Position numbers and translations under genes: made by a program. Below, in pieces: positions 30,599 to 42,356 of a DNA stretch of 64,000 nt (the stretch's first letter is position 1; the number at the start of each line of letters is the position of its first letter). Below the pieces are notes generated by a model that worked only from the letters and a program-made list of their open reading frames with translations, made no database searches and was not told the DNA's origin. Source of the DNA: Rosa chinensis (taxonomy: Eukaryota > Streptophyta > Magnoliopsida > Rosales > Rosaceae); assembly GCF_002994745.2 (NCBI RefSeq), contig NC_037094.1:65316989-65380988 (forward strand), written 5' to 3'.

Positions 30599-32339
30599 TG
30601 TAGGACTTTTTGCCCACATACATCAAACATTTCTTACTCCACCAATCTATATTTGGTCTAAAGTTTCGACAGTGTTGATCCCTAATTGCTGTGGCTCTAG
30701 AGTACCCTTATTCCAAAGCAATCCTTTCAATTAAAGTAACTTTTGACATCACTAAATTTGTTATCATCAACAATACGACCTTACCTTTATCATCTGCATA
30801 TCTTAACTGTTATTTTGACCTTACACTCGAAATAACTGTTGAATAAATGAGACTGATTTAAAGATTAAAAGCATAAGCTCGTTCTCACATTAACAAAGTG
30901 TGACAAACAAAACATGCCCTAAGTAAATCTAACATATATATAAACTGATCATGTGATAAAAGCATTGGAATCGAATCACAATTCTATAATCCAGCCATCA
31001 TATTATATGCACATTTCAGAAACTACATATAATCCAAAATTTTCCATTTTGGTGAATGAAAGTTAGGAGAAACTAACTCACAGAGTTAGCTGCACAATTA
31101 TGCGGTTTGATCTGAGTGTTGCAGGGTCAAAATAAGCAGAGCAGTTGTCAACGTTTAGTCACAACAGAAAATGAAACTTGTCGCTCAAAACAACTGCAAA
31201 TACAGAGTCAAGGTGAGCCAGTATCTAATGAAGGCTTTTCAATTATTAACCATGAGAAAAGTAGCTTCAAATCTGTTCAATCAACTTGACTTTTGTACTC
31301 CTCTTATGAATGTAGACAAGACTTAAAAAACAGAGATACTCAAATAAATAGCAAAACAAAACTATTTTTACAAGAAGGGAAAACCACGTTAACACCAGAC
31401 TGTGATCTATTTCAGTATGACCACCTTAAACTTCCTTTCTTGAACAAATGAAAGATAGGCAAATAAAGCAAAAAAACAAACCAGTAAAACCAAAATTGAC
31501 TTCAAGTATCTAAATTTAAACATACCCAAATCAAGAATTTCCGGGACTTGCATCAAACTGAAGCCAAACCCATCTTCTTGGGCACACTTTAACATACAAT
31601 CCAATTCTCTCCCACAAGAACCTAAAAAAATAAAATAACAGGAGACTCTAAACCAAACCCATAAATTTCAATTGAAATTACATTGGGAACGTTTACCTTT
31701 CAGGAGAGAATCAGCTTTGAAGCTGGACAGATGCGATGCGGTTCTTCGTCATCTGTGCTAGGCACCGACTCGATCTCTTAAACCGTTCTTGAGGTTGAAG
31801 GAGCTTGAGCTTCAGGTTCTTCTGCTCATATAAAGAGAGGTCGCCTTGGATAATGTGATTTGTGAAGAATCCCAAATCAAAAGTGAAGAACCCGAAAATC
31901 TTCAGTTAATCAAAACCTGAAATCAAAAGTGTGATTTGTAATTTGTGAAGAATCTGAATCAAAAGTGAGTGTCGTGCATATATAGTGAGGGCGAGAGGAC
32001 GAGAAACCAGAAACCCCCAAATTTTAGGGCTTATCAGATTCAAGAGGATGAAAACTAACCAGATTCGAAGACGAATCTCAGATTTAGGGCTTCGGAGTCA
32101 GGGATTGGTACTAGAAAGCCAGGGCTTCGGAGGTGGTGGATTTAGAGTTTAGGGCTTCAAAGTGGGCGTAGCTGTGGAGTGAGTCGGAGAGAGAGTCGGG
32201 GGTCAGATAGCTGTGGAGTTGTGAAAAGAGAGAGTCAGGCTTTTTTTCTTTTCTTCAAGTGTTCTAATTTGATCTAAATGGACACATGGCCAGACAAGCC
32301 ATTAGTTGATGCATATATGCATGTATAAGGCATCAGACC

Positions 32340-32820
32340 ACGTTTTCCATATACATGTTGTCTGATTCTACACACATTAAATTTGAGTTGTGGCAGCAAG
32401 GAGGGAAAGTTCCCGCTATGTGCAAGTAAAGTTCAGTTTGGGAGTGAAGGAATGAGTGGCGTATGGAGACGCATCGAAACCTCTAATATATTTTCCTTGA
32501 TCATACAACACAAAAACAAAAACTGTTGTGTGACAATTTGCAAACTTCACTCATACAACAGATATAACTATTCTGTTGTACAATGAAGTACCAATTTGGA
32601 GCCAAATTTGGGGTCGATCTAGGAGGGAAATCTGCCGCTAATTTTTTTTTCATTCACACAACGAACTATTCTTATAACTGTTGTGCAATGATCTACTAGC
32701 TAAAAAGTTTAGAATTTTAACCACCTTATACAACGCAAGTTTTGTAAACGTGTTGTGTGATTCACTTTTCTTCATCACACAACACTTTTTTTTTCGTTGT
32801 GCAGAAAGTGTTGTGTGTTT
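32340..32820. repeat. CACTA right subterminal repeats (CACACAAC / CATACAAC type)
   Basis: Copies of CAYACAAC and complements pair as short inverted repeats, for example CATACAACAG with CTGTTGTACA at about 32554-32583, and CACACAAC with GTTGTGCA near 32653-32691 and 32770-32806. The motif differs by one or two bases from the left-end CAGACAAC. Confidence 0.7.
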
Positions 32821-32837
32821 AAGTTATTGGTGTAGTG

Positions 32838-34190
32838 TTAGTAGGTTTATCAGATTAAGAAATTAACATTTAGACTATTGAGGGTTAGTAAATCTATGTG
32901 TATTGCAATCTCATTTTTATGTGTATCTAGGCGGTGAAAATTGATGTTATGTGGCTGATAATAGTACAAAATGAATTGTCTGAGCTTATTGACAGTCAGT
33001 AGCATTAAAATACTGCAATATGTGCAATCTATGATGATTGAGGGTCAGTGGCATTAAGATTCTGCAATATGTGCAATCTTATATGGACCCTCTAAAGATC
33101 ATTAGCTTTAGTTTCTGAGATTTCTTTGTTCTGATGGAAAATGATGAGTTCTGTGACTAACAATGGTACAAAATGAATTGTAAGAGCTTCAATTTCTAAG
33201 AGTCAGTAACCTTAGCTTCATGATTTCACTAACCCTATGTTTATTGCAAGCTCATTTTTATGTTTATTTCTAAGGGTCAGTAGCTTTAGCTGATTTTATT
33301 AGGCTCTGTGGATATTTGATCTTATTATAGTTGTTAGTCTTATTTTCTGCTTGAAATTCTGGTCATTGATTTGCTGCAATTGTGAGTATCTTTTGATTAG
33401 GTCTTTTGCATTCTTATAAGCTATAATGGTTTTTTAATCAAATTGAGGGTCAATACACTATTGAGGGTCAATAAACTACTGAGGGTCAGTACTCATATAT
33501 TTGCATTTATCATATACAGATTAATCGCAAATGCCAAGGAGGAAGGCTGCTGCAATAGACAAAGAAGATGTACTGATTGAAGAACATGTGAAGAACCATG
33601 GTGGAGAGATTTCTCTTATGTGTATACAAACAATCCAATAGGTTAATCATTTAGAATTGCCTCTAGAAACTGGAAAGAACTATAATTCGTGCATGTCAGA
33701 ATGATACTGAAGCTCAATACATTAAATCTACAATGCCTCATAATGATACTGAAGCTCAGTACATTAAGTCTATAAAGGTTATTTTGGTAATTTACTAGTT
33801 AACATAATCAATTCAAAAAATGACCGCATGGGCCTGGACCTTGCACAGGGTTCAACTACAGAACCGTAAGAGAATTAAAAAAAAAAACAGGTCTACTAGT
33901 GATAATAAATGGGCTGAGGTTGTATCTATTGGTAATTTGCTAATTGTTTTTTTTTATCTATTTCATCAAAGCCAACTCTGCTCACAAAAAGCTCATAAAC
34001 GTGATTTAGTAATATTTTTTCATAAGATTGGCTTTATTACAATTATATTTAGTAATATCAAATCCCAGACCATACGTACAATTATACAAGGTGTATCCCT
34101 GCATGTTTTATTACAATAAGGAAACATTTGATATTGCTCTAAGTAGAAGAGGTTCACATGCACAGAGGGAAATAAGTACAAGACAGAAGC
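32838..34190. other. Unassigned DNA with repeated GAGGGTCAGTA motif
   Basis: AT-rich tract in which GGGTCAGTA-like motifs recur every 50-200 bp to about 33490. At 33532 (plus) a short open frame starts MPRRKAAAIDKEDVLIEEHV and ends after 36 codons. At 33700-33775 a near-duplicate pair of AATGATACTGAAGCTCARTA blocks would read NDTEAQYIKS twice. These may be shreds of a gene or TE; I recognise no family. Confidence 0.35.
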
Positions 34191-36822
34191 ACATTCTTGA
34201 TTCAAAATTCATCAGGTAGTCCAACCATTAACAGCAAGCAATTGCCCACATGTTATCACATTTATTGGATTTGACAAATGCAATCTTCGAGTTGAGAGGT
34301 GTTGAGAAACTTGCTTCAATGTTGGACGGGATTGTGTACTGGAATTTAAGCATGCAAATGCTGTCTTCACAATAGAGAGCACTTCCCCTGCAACTTCATG
34401 TGTAGGAGGGTGAATGTGTTGGTCACAACCGGCACTCGATGGGCTGGTAATGCAGCTGATGATGATGCCGGTGACGATGATAAAGATGAGAAAAAATCTC
34501 CTGGATGCCTTCCCATGACTATTTCCAGTGTCACCACTCCAAAGCTATAAACATCGCATTTCTCGTTCACTTCCATTAGTGTAAGCAGGCAGTGTTCACA
34601 AAATTCAAACTCTTAGCAAGGCCAGCATTAGTACATAGATAGGACTATGGAATGAAAGCTTAAACAAATTATATCAATCATAAGCCACAAACCAAATCAA
34701 ATCATTAAATTAAATGTTCAAAACATTTTGGGTTAGCAAAACAACCTTCTTGAACACTCAGTAAAACTGATTGAGGTGCCTGTGGATCCACAAGCTTCTA
34801 TACTATTTAATTTGATGATTCAGTTAGTATCGTTCAATTGCCAAAGCTTTTTTATGCACTATCAAATTGTAACCCAGAAGTCTGTAGACAGATTTTAGTA
34901 TTCTTTAGTAAAAAATCTTTCTTCTATACATTAACCTCACTTGGCATCTTCTTACTGAAAGATACTTAATAACAAATTAACAATTGTACATGTTCAATTT
35001 TCTGATCATCTTAACAGATTAGTTTTGATCATGCGTGAAAAGAATTGAATGGTTTATCAGTATTCAAAATAGATAGACATCAATATTACCTGGTGCCACA
35101 TATCCATATGTGCCTGCAAGGGCAGTCCAATTAACCGAGTCTGGGCTTAAGTACTTTGCAGTGCCGAGGTCTGAAACACAAGCCTCATATTCAGAGTCCA
35201 GCAATATGTTCTTGCTCAATATGTCACGATGCACAATTGGTGGCAAGCAGTCATGGTGCATGTAAGACAAGTTATGAGCTACGCCTTTGACAATATTCAC
35301 CCTTTTACTCCAACCCAATGCCTTAACTTCATCATCTTTGCTCAGCATCGTGGCAAGCTACCTCTTTCTAGATATTCATACACCAAAAATGAGTGTCATT
35401 GATGCGAACAAAAACCTAGAAGCCTCACAATGTTTTGGTGCCGTATATCAGTTAATGCCCTTATTTCATTCAAGAATTCCTTGTGAAGATTCTTCTCATC
35501 ATTGCAGAGCGCATGAAGTTTCTTCACAGCCACCACTTTGTTCGCAGATGACAAATTTTCTATGTAGACGCTTCCATGTCCTCCCTTCCCAATGCAATAC
35601 ATGGGAACAAAATCTTCTTTTGCCTTTATGATTTCCTCATGCATCAACTTGCCATCAAAATTTAATACTGAAGTAGAAATCTCGTCATGCATGTTGTTTT
35701 GTTGTATATGTTGATCCTTCTTTTTTCGTTTGGCTAGAAAAGCAAATACAAAGACAACAGATAGAAGTGCAAGTGCTCCTAGAAATGGGAAGGTAGTTAA
35801 AAATATCAGTCTGTGGTCCTTCTTTGAGCTACTTTTATTGCAGGGTTGCAAAAGCAGAACATTGCCACATAATCCGTTGTTCCCTTGTAATGCCTCGTGA
35901 GGAGCATTTTCAAATGCTTTGTTGTTGGGAAGGGGTTTAGGAGACCTTCCAAGTCATTGTAGGATATGTCAACATAGGATAATCTGCGCATGCCTCCAAA
36001 ACTTGTTGGAATGACACCAGAAAGATCGATTGTTGTGGGAAAGGCTGAGGATCTCCAAACTCTCCATATTGCTAATTTATGATGGTATCATACCTTTTAA
36101 GTGAATCATGACTTAAATCTAGTTGGACACATGATCTAACTTTCCCAACTGAAATGGGATTCCTTGTCCAAACTCATTTTGCTCAAATTCAAGTAGGTTA
36201 ATTTGAGAAAGTTCCCTAGAATTCTTGGAATTGACTCATTTAGTTTGTTAGAGGCAGATCAAGATATTCTAGACCCACAAAGGATCCAAATTCTGATGGT
36301 ATACTACCTGATAGCTGATTGCCATCCAACATCAGCTTCACCTAAAAAGCCAACCTCCCAAGTGCCTTTGGAATCATCCCAACTAAACAATTTGAAGATA
36401 ACTCCAGTTCATGAATTTGGGTTGCATTTACGAGCTCTAGTGGTATACTACCAGTAAGGTTGTTTTCCGCTCTTAGTAGTGTTGTTAACTGCAGGGCATT
36501 GTCCCCAGTTATTGCCAGATTTCACCGTAGAAGTTGTTGTGGCTCAAATCGATATGATCAAAATTCGGAAACGCCCAAGTCTTGAGATATATTGCCTGTC
36601 AATTGGTTCCCACCAAGACGGAATCTACGTAAGCTCTTACATGCTTTCAAGCTTTTGGGGATTGGACCAATAAAATAGTTGTCTCTGATAGAAAGGAGTG
36701 TGAGTGATCCATCTCTGCAAAGGTTTTGGGGTAGATAACCAACAAATTGATAATCACCCAATTCCAAGTTAGTCAACTTTGTCTGATTTACTAATTCTTG
36801 GGGGATGGAACCGGAAACTTAG

Positions 36823-38589
36823 TGGATTCAAATTTGCTCACCACTTTCATTTTGTGTGTTGTGTTTTAAATGATTACTTGCAAGTGCACGAATCGATTGT
36901 AGTATAGTTAGTGCAAGCACGAGGTCGTTCCAATAAGGATTGAAACTCAAATTGATTCTAACTCAAATAACCAATTGAACACACAAATAAACAAACATTT
37001 GGGAAGATTGTGATGATTGAAATTATAACTAAACAACTAAGAATAGAAACAAAAGAATTGAGAGAATGGTTTTTTAGAAGGTTGAAAAATATGAGAGTTG
37101 AACGCTAAGACTTTGAATCCACCACCTAGTACTTCTACTCTATTGCTAGCTGACAACCATTGAATTCCCTAGATTTTATGCTAATGATTCCTGTACATAA
37201 GCCTTATTGATCCCGGACATATGTCAAAGTTCTTCTAACTTATGAATTCTAACTTATTGATCCCATATAGAACTCAAGTAGCCAAACTATAATTTACTTC
37301 ACTTAATGATCAGGTTCAAGCAAACATGTTCAACTCCATTAGTCACAAAAGAACTAGGAAATCATGCAAACAAGAATATCGACTATGATCAAGCACTTGT
37401 ATTCTCAATTCACAACTCTTTAATCACAAGATTGAATTATCTTTAGGCACCCTAGAAAACATCTACTCTTTGATCAAGCATCATGTTCTCCAACCAAATA
37501 ACTCATAAACAAAACCTAGGTCTTATTGATCCCGAGCAAAGATTTTGAATAAAAGTTCTATTGAAACGGTGATTAAGAGTTTAACATAGAAATCAGAAAT
37601 TCAATAGCAAACCAACTAAACAAATAGAATAGTCATACTAGGGGCTTCATCTCAGCCCTAGCTTAGAAGTTTAGCAAAAAGAAACAATAAAAATAACTAA
37701 GAAAAACATAGTAAAAGAGGAATAAAGATGGAGGGTGACTCCTCTTGCTCTTGTTGCCTCTCAATCTGCTCTCCAGGCCACCTCCTGTCTCTAGACGTCC
37801 TCCCTTTCTGCCTTGTATGTCTCTTTTTAATTCCTACTTGACTTGGGCTTCTTAAGTCTTCTAGTCCAACTTGGAATAGATTTCTTCTCTCCAAAGAAAC
37901 ACAAGGTTATTATAGTCAACGCAAGAAATTACTCAAAGTATGTCAGATACGTTCAGTCTTGTTCCATTCGAGTGCTAAGAACAACGGACTTGGGCCTCAC
38001 AAGTCAGATTCCGAAAAGATATGCAAAATCCGTCAGAATCTGCCTTCCCGAACTAGGTTCTCTTAAATCATCATAACTTCCTCCAGAAGAATGCGAATCC
38101 ACTTCCGTAAAATTCCTCAGAAAGCTAACATCCGTATCTTTCCAATGGTATAAGGCTTACCTGCTAATTCCTTCTGAGAAGGTACAGTTTAATCTTTGAA
38201 GTTGACGCAAAACAGAGACAATTCTGGAAGATCAGAATGGCCAGCATCCTTTTCAATCCTGCGTCTGACTTTAAGCTCCAAAACTTCTTTTCTCCAATTT
38301 AACCTACAAAACACAAATAAAAAGTAAATGACTCAAAGATGACAAGTTCTAAGCCTAGAATCCTACATTTAAGGGTATAAAAATATATGAAATTATGAAC
38401 CTATCATTGTGGTGATATCACCACCCTATTAAAATTTGCCACGTCATATATAATTAATTGAATACTTAAAATATATTATTTTAATAAAACATCATGATAA
38501 ACTATAATTATGTTTTATAACACGTGACAGTTTTGTATTGAGTGGTGGTATCACCACCAAAGTATTCGTGGTGAGCAAATTTGAATCCA
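36823..38589. mobile_element. MITE with about 70-bp terminal inverted repeats, carrying a nested insert
   Basis: Outer 22 bp are perfect inverted repeats (36823-36844 and 38568-38589, TGGATTCAAATTT...TCACCAC). After removing the insert at 36852-38403, the two arms pair for about 70 bp. Each arm reads, inward: TIR, then GTGGTGATAYCACCAC, then a CACGT-containing segment. The rejoined MITE would be about 210 bp. It lies between two LRR codons (NQL / SGSIPQEL). I could not settle its TSD or superfamily. Confidence 0.7.
36852..38403. mobile_element. Unclassified 1.55-kb insert inside the MITE
   Basis: Flanked by TCATT at 36847-36851 and 38404-38408, a 5-bp TSD. It starts TTGTGTGTTGTG and ends ATTATGAACCTA, without TG...CA ends. 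Near its left end is TTACTTGCAAGTGCACGAAT followed by GAGGTCGTTCC, a phrase I associate with dispersed plant repeats. No coding domain. Superfamily unknown. Confidence 0.55.
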
Positions 38590-39359
38590 AAGTTGGTTGC
38601 CTAAGAGGTTTAAGACTTCCAAGTTGGTCAAGTTTCCAAAGGAAGTAGGAACTGAACCCGAAAGATTGTTGTCTACCAGGCCTAATTCCACAAGAGACTT
38701 CAAATTTCCTAGTTCAGAAGGGATAGTGCTAGAAAGTTTGTTCACACCGAGATAGAGACTTGTAAGGGTTGTCAGATCACCTAGTATTGTTGGAATTGAA
38801 CCACTGAGTTGATTATCACTCAATCCTAGAACCAAAATAGATTTGAGGTTCCCTATATATTTAGGAATAGTTCCAGAAAGTTCATTTACACCGAGATAGA
38901 GATTGGTAAAGTTTGTCATATTACCTAAAGATGTTGGGATTGAACGATCAAGATAGACGAGTTTGGAGAGGAAACTGATTTGAGGTGGGATGGCATCAAA
39001 GAGTTTATTGATGCTCAAGTCAAGAAATTCAAGATTAGGGAAGGACAAGAATGAAAACTATTATAGCATGCCTTGTATACCACAACTGGTAAGGTTTACC
39101 CTGCTGACACTTCCAACAGTGTTGCAAAAAATACCTACCCAAAAGCATAACTTGCATTTGCCTTTGTGTTGCTGGGTAGGTAACTCCACGAGGTGAGATT
39201 TTTCTGGTTTTGGTTTTGAACGCTGGATTTCCATTTGAGAAGCGCCTCTATTTGTCTAGAAGCAAAAGCTACATGGTTGGGTAATAGAACTAGATGAAGA
39301 CACAGTATAAGGCAATATGCTATGAGACATACTTTATCATAACAAGATGAAAATCTCAT

Positions 39360-39955
39360 GGTGTTCTTTTTCTTTCTTGTTTAAAAATCTCAGGACTTTT
39401 GTTTGAGTGTAAGCTATTGAACTTATACTAGCTACTGCATTAACTAGCAGCTGTTGTTCAGATTTAAAAAGTCTTTCGAATATCTCTGTCTTTCGGTTTT
39501 CTTTCTTAACTATAACATAGTTTGCAGAAGACTTTGGAGTAGAAGTTTGTGTCTTTTATCTCAAAAGTCAGATTAAATTTCCATTTTTTCTCATTTTATT
39601 TATTGAATTGAAAATGATATATAGAAGTGAGCTGAGATGGCTCCTTTTTTCCGGTGTTTAAAGATTTTTCTCCCCACATGATAATGATCAATGAGAAGGA
39701 AGTGGAGACTAATCAACTGTTTTGACTCTTGATTTCCTCTGAAAGTTGTTCATTGTTGATCTTGTAACTAAAGTCGCCTGCTTTGTTACTGAAGCAATAT
39801 CTGTGCAATATCTACTACTCAAAATACTGATATTTTGAAAGTTTTAACGCCTTATCCTTCAAAGTAATGAAGATCAACATGCGAAACTGTTCTGATTCGT
39901 CATTCATTCATTTTTTTTGCAGTTGTGCTTAGATGTAATTGATGGTTAAAGTGTT
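39360..39955 (-). promoter_or_regulatory. Upstream region of LRR-kinase copy 1, duplicated at copy 2
   Basis: Non-coding, AT-rich, aligning with 41573-42340 upstream of copy 2 up to the shared TTGTGCTTAGATGTAATTGATGG. It therefore belongs to the duplicated gene unit and presumably held its promoter; individual elements are not identifiable by eye. Confidence 0.5.
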
Positions 39956-40948
39956 GGATCATAATTCATATAGATATTTGTGCCCTAAAACATGGAAATT
40001 ATTTGTTCTAAAGTCCAATTTAATGTTGACTAATCCAATTTCATTATTTCCCTAATCTTGTACTTTTGCTTAACCTTTGTGTTTATAATTAAATATTTAT
40101 ATTGTTTTCCTTATGATGCTAGGAAATGATGAAGAAGCATGGAAATGAATTAAAAAGTCAACCTTAGCACAGTTTCTTACTCCGGCTAGGAGAAAGCGAG
40201 CTAGACAAGGAAGGAGGGTCAGTAGCCTGATCAAACGAACTCCAAATGAGTTGAAACTTTCCAGATCCATTCTATACATCCTAAGGATCATTTCTTATGA
40301 CTAAAAGACTGGTCCAAGTTTCAAGAGTTAGTTCGGAGTGGAAGGCCTTCAAAAGACTGGTCCAAGTTTCTAACTAAAAGACGAAAACAGCAACACCAGA
40401 ACTGTACGGATTCCGACAGAATTTCCAGCCAAAATAAGGTGAACTAAGCTCTGAAATTTTACAATCATGATCTACACTTATCAAGGAAAATTTGATATGA
40501 AGAAATCAAAGGCCAATTCCGAAGTCTCGGTAAAGATTCAATTGAATGAAATTTCAGAAGCAGAAAATGAATCCTAGTTGATCGAATAAGGGAAACTTGG
40601 TCGAGAATCCATTTTGGACGAATTTGTTGTGCATTTTTGGAAGGGTTATGTTGCTACAATTCTCAAGGAGAGTTCTAGAAGAATCCTACAAGATTATGAC
40701 AAGAATAATCTATCATATTATCATTTGGATAATAAGCATGGTGCATAGGGTTCTCTTCATCTTTGTCATTGACTTTGGTGACCCAAAACCACCCTAACAC
40801 TCTTCAAATTCATGATTTCCATACGCACAATAAAGAGAGCTAGCTGTTCCTCTCTTCTCCTAAGTCATCTTTTTCTACTCTACACTCTAATAGTTCATCA
40901 TTACTTCCCTCTTTTTACTCCATCTCTTCCATACCCTTTCTCCTTGCA
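39956..40948. other. About 1 kb of unknown sequence between LRR-kinase copies
   Basis: Bounded by homology breaks: left at the end of the copy 1 upstream region, right at 40949 where copy 2 LRR sequence resumes (GTAAGGCTTGTCAAATCACC). AT-rich, no domain, no clear terminal repeats. Either an insertion or a filler at a deletion joint. Confidence 0.45.
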
Positions 40949-41572
40949 TGTAAGGCTTGTCAAATCACCTAGTATTGTTGGAATTGAACCACTGAGTTGA
41001 TTATCACTCAATCCTAGAGCCAAAAGAGATTTTAGGTTCCCTATATATTTAGGAATAGTTCCAGAAAGTTCATTTACACCGAGATAGAGATTGGTAAGGT
41101 TTGTCATATTGCCTAGAGATGTTGGGATTGAACCGTTTAGTTGGTTAAAAGAAAGATGAAGATAGACGAGTTTGGAAAGGAAACTGATTTGAGGTGGGAT
41201 GGCATCAAAGAGTTTATTCATGCTCAAGTCAAGATATTCGAGATTAGGGAAGGACAAGAATGAAAACTCTCGTAGCGTACCTAGCTTGTATACCAGAACT
41301 GGTAAGGTTATCCTTCTGACACTTCCAGCAGTGTTGCATGAAATACCGGCCCAAAAGCATGGACTTGCATTTTCCTTTGTATTGCTGGGCAGGTAACTCC
41401 ACGAGGTGAGATTGTTCAGGGTTTGGTTCAGAATGCTGGCTTTCCACTGGAGAAGTGCCTCCGCTTCTGTAGAAGCAAAAGCTACATGGTTGGGTGATAG
41501 AACGAGATGAAGATATAGTATAAGGCAATATGCTATGAGACATACTTGATCATAACAAGATAAAAATCTCAT
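40949..41572 (-). pseudogene. LRR receptor-like kinase fragment, copy 2 (N-terminal part)
   Basis: The start at 41572 gives the signal peptide MRFLSCYDQVCLIAYCLILY, then LRRNT with the Cys pair intact (SPCFWAGISCNTAG, about residues 68-81), where copy 1 is frameshifted. About four LRRs follow (LSFNQLNGSIPTSLGNMTNL, ELSGTIPKYIGNLKSLLALG). Frame and homology end at about 40949 (GDLTSLT). No membrane or kinase region follows. Nucleotide and protein similarity to copy 1 is very high, so this is a tandem duplicate truncated by the sequence at 39956-40948. It could at most encode a short secreted LRR protein. Confidence 0.85.
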
Positions 41573-41643
41573 GGTGGTCTTTTTATTTCTTGTTTAAAAA
41601 ATCTCATGACTTTTGTTTTAATGTAAAGTATTGAACTTATACC

Positions 41644-42147
41644 AGCTACTACATTAATTAGGAGCTGTTGTTCAAATTTAGAAAGTCTTTCGAATATATC
41701 TATCTTTTGGTTTTCTTTCTTAACTATAAGATCGTTTGCAGAAGACTTTGGAGTAGAAGTTTGTGTCTTTTATCTTTAAAGTCAGATTAAATTTCCATTT
41801 TTCTCATTTTATTTATTGAATTGAAAATGATACATAGAAGTGAGCTGAGATGGATCCTTTTTTCTGGTGTTTAAAGATTTTTCTCCCCAAGTGATAGCTA
41901 CTGCATTAATTAGGAGCTGTTGTTCAGATTTAGAAAGTCTTTTGAATATCTCTGTCTTTCGTTTTTCTTTCTTTACTATAAGATAGTTTGCAGAAGACTT
42001 TGGAATAGAAGCTTGTGTCTTTTATCTCTAAAGTCAGATTAAATTTCCATTTTTCTCATTTTATTTATTGAATTGAGAAGGATACATAGAAGTGAGCTGA
42101 GATGGCTCCTTTTTTCTGGTGTTTAAAGATTTTTCTCCCCACATGAT
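41644..42147. repeat. 252-bp direct tandem duplication upstream of copy 2
   Basis: AGCTACTRCATTAATTAGGA at 41644 recurs at 41896, and the following 250 bp are nearly identical between the two units (through GATTTTTCTCCCCA). Copy 1 has only one such unit (39430-39680). Confidence 0.9.
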
Positions 42148-42356
42148 AATGATCAATGAGAAGGAAGTGGAGACTAATCAACTATTTTGACTCTTGATTT
42201 TTCTCTGAAAGTTGTTCATTGTTGATCTTGTAACTAAGTCGCCTGCTTTGTTTCTGAAGCAATATCTTTTTACTCAAAATACTGATATTTTGAAAGTTTT
42301 AACACTCATTGTGCTTAGATGTAATTGATGGTCGAAGCTCGCCACCTCTTTGAAAC

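Larger units (their letters stand above)
26849..32837. mobile_element. Non-autonomous CACTA (En/Spm-type) DNA transposon, about 6 kb
   Basis: The left end reads CACTACACCAAAAATC at 26849; the right end, reverse-complemented from 32837, reads CACTACACCAATAAC. CACTA termini define the superfamily. Both ends carry subterminal arrays of short motifs in both orientations. Right flank TTA (32838-32840) and left flank TTA+TA (26844-26848) fit a 3-bp TTA duplication with two extra bases on the left. GGGTTA on the left and TTAGTAGG on the right rejoin a repeated host motif. No transposase-like ORF is visible in the 6 kb, so it is probably mobilised in trans. The interior may hold small exons of unknown origin. 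Confidence 0.8.
34195..39359 (-). pseudogene. LRR receptor-like kinase pseudogene, copy 1 (MIK2-like)
   Basis: Minus strand, 5' end at 39359: signal peptide (MRFSSCYDKVCLIAYCLILC) and LRRNT-like EALLKWKSS. LRRs follow (39048-38590 and 36822-35950, e.g. SGTIPKYIGNLKSILVLGLS), then a membrane helix (FPFLGALALLSVVFVFAFLA, near 35790). Kinase pieces are GKGGHGSVY, VVAVKKL, HRD (IVHRDILSKNILLD), SDLGTAKYL, YGYVAP and CDVYSFGVVTLEI; the last exon reads LKQVSQHLSTRRL (34260-34330). Typical of MDIS1-interacting receptor-like kinase 2 relatives, which sense peptides at the plasma membrane. The DFG motif is DLG. Frameshifts lie near 39130, 36550, 35950, 35390 and 34575, and a MITE complex (36823-38589) splits the LRRs. 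The gap 34590-35085 fits the usual kinase intron. Dead. Confidence 0.88.

Noticed and set aside
33532..33642. Short plus ORF MPRRKAAAIDKEDVLIEEHV considered as a MYB/SANT start
   Set aside because: The conserved Trp residues of a MYB repeat are missing and the frame stops after 36 codons.
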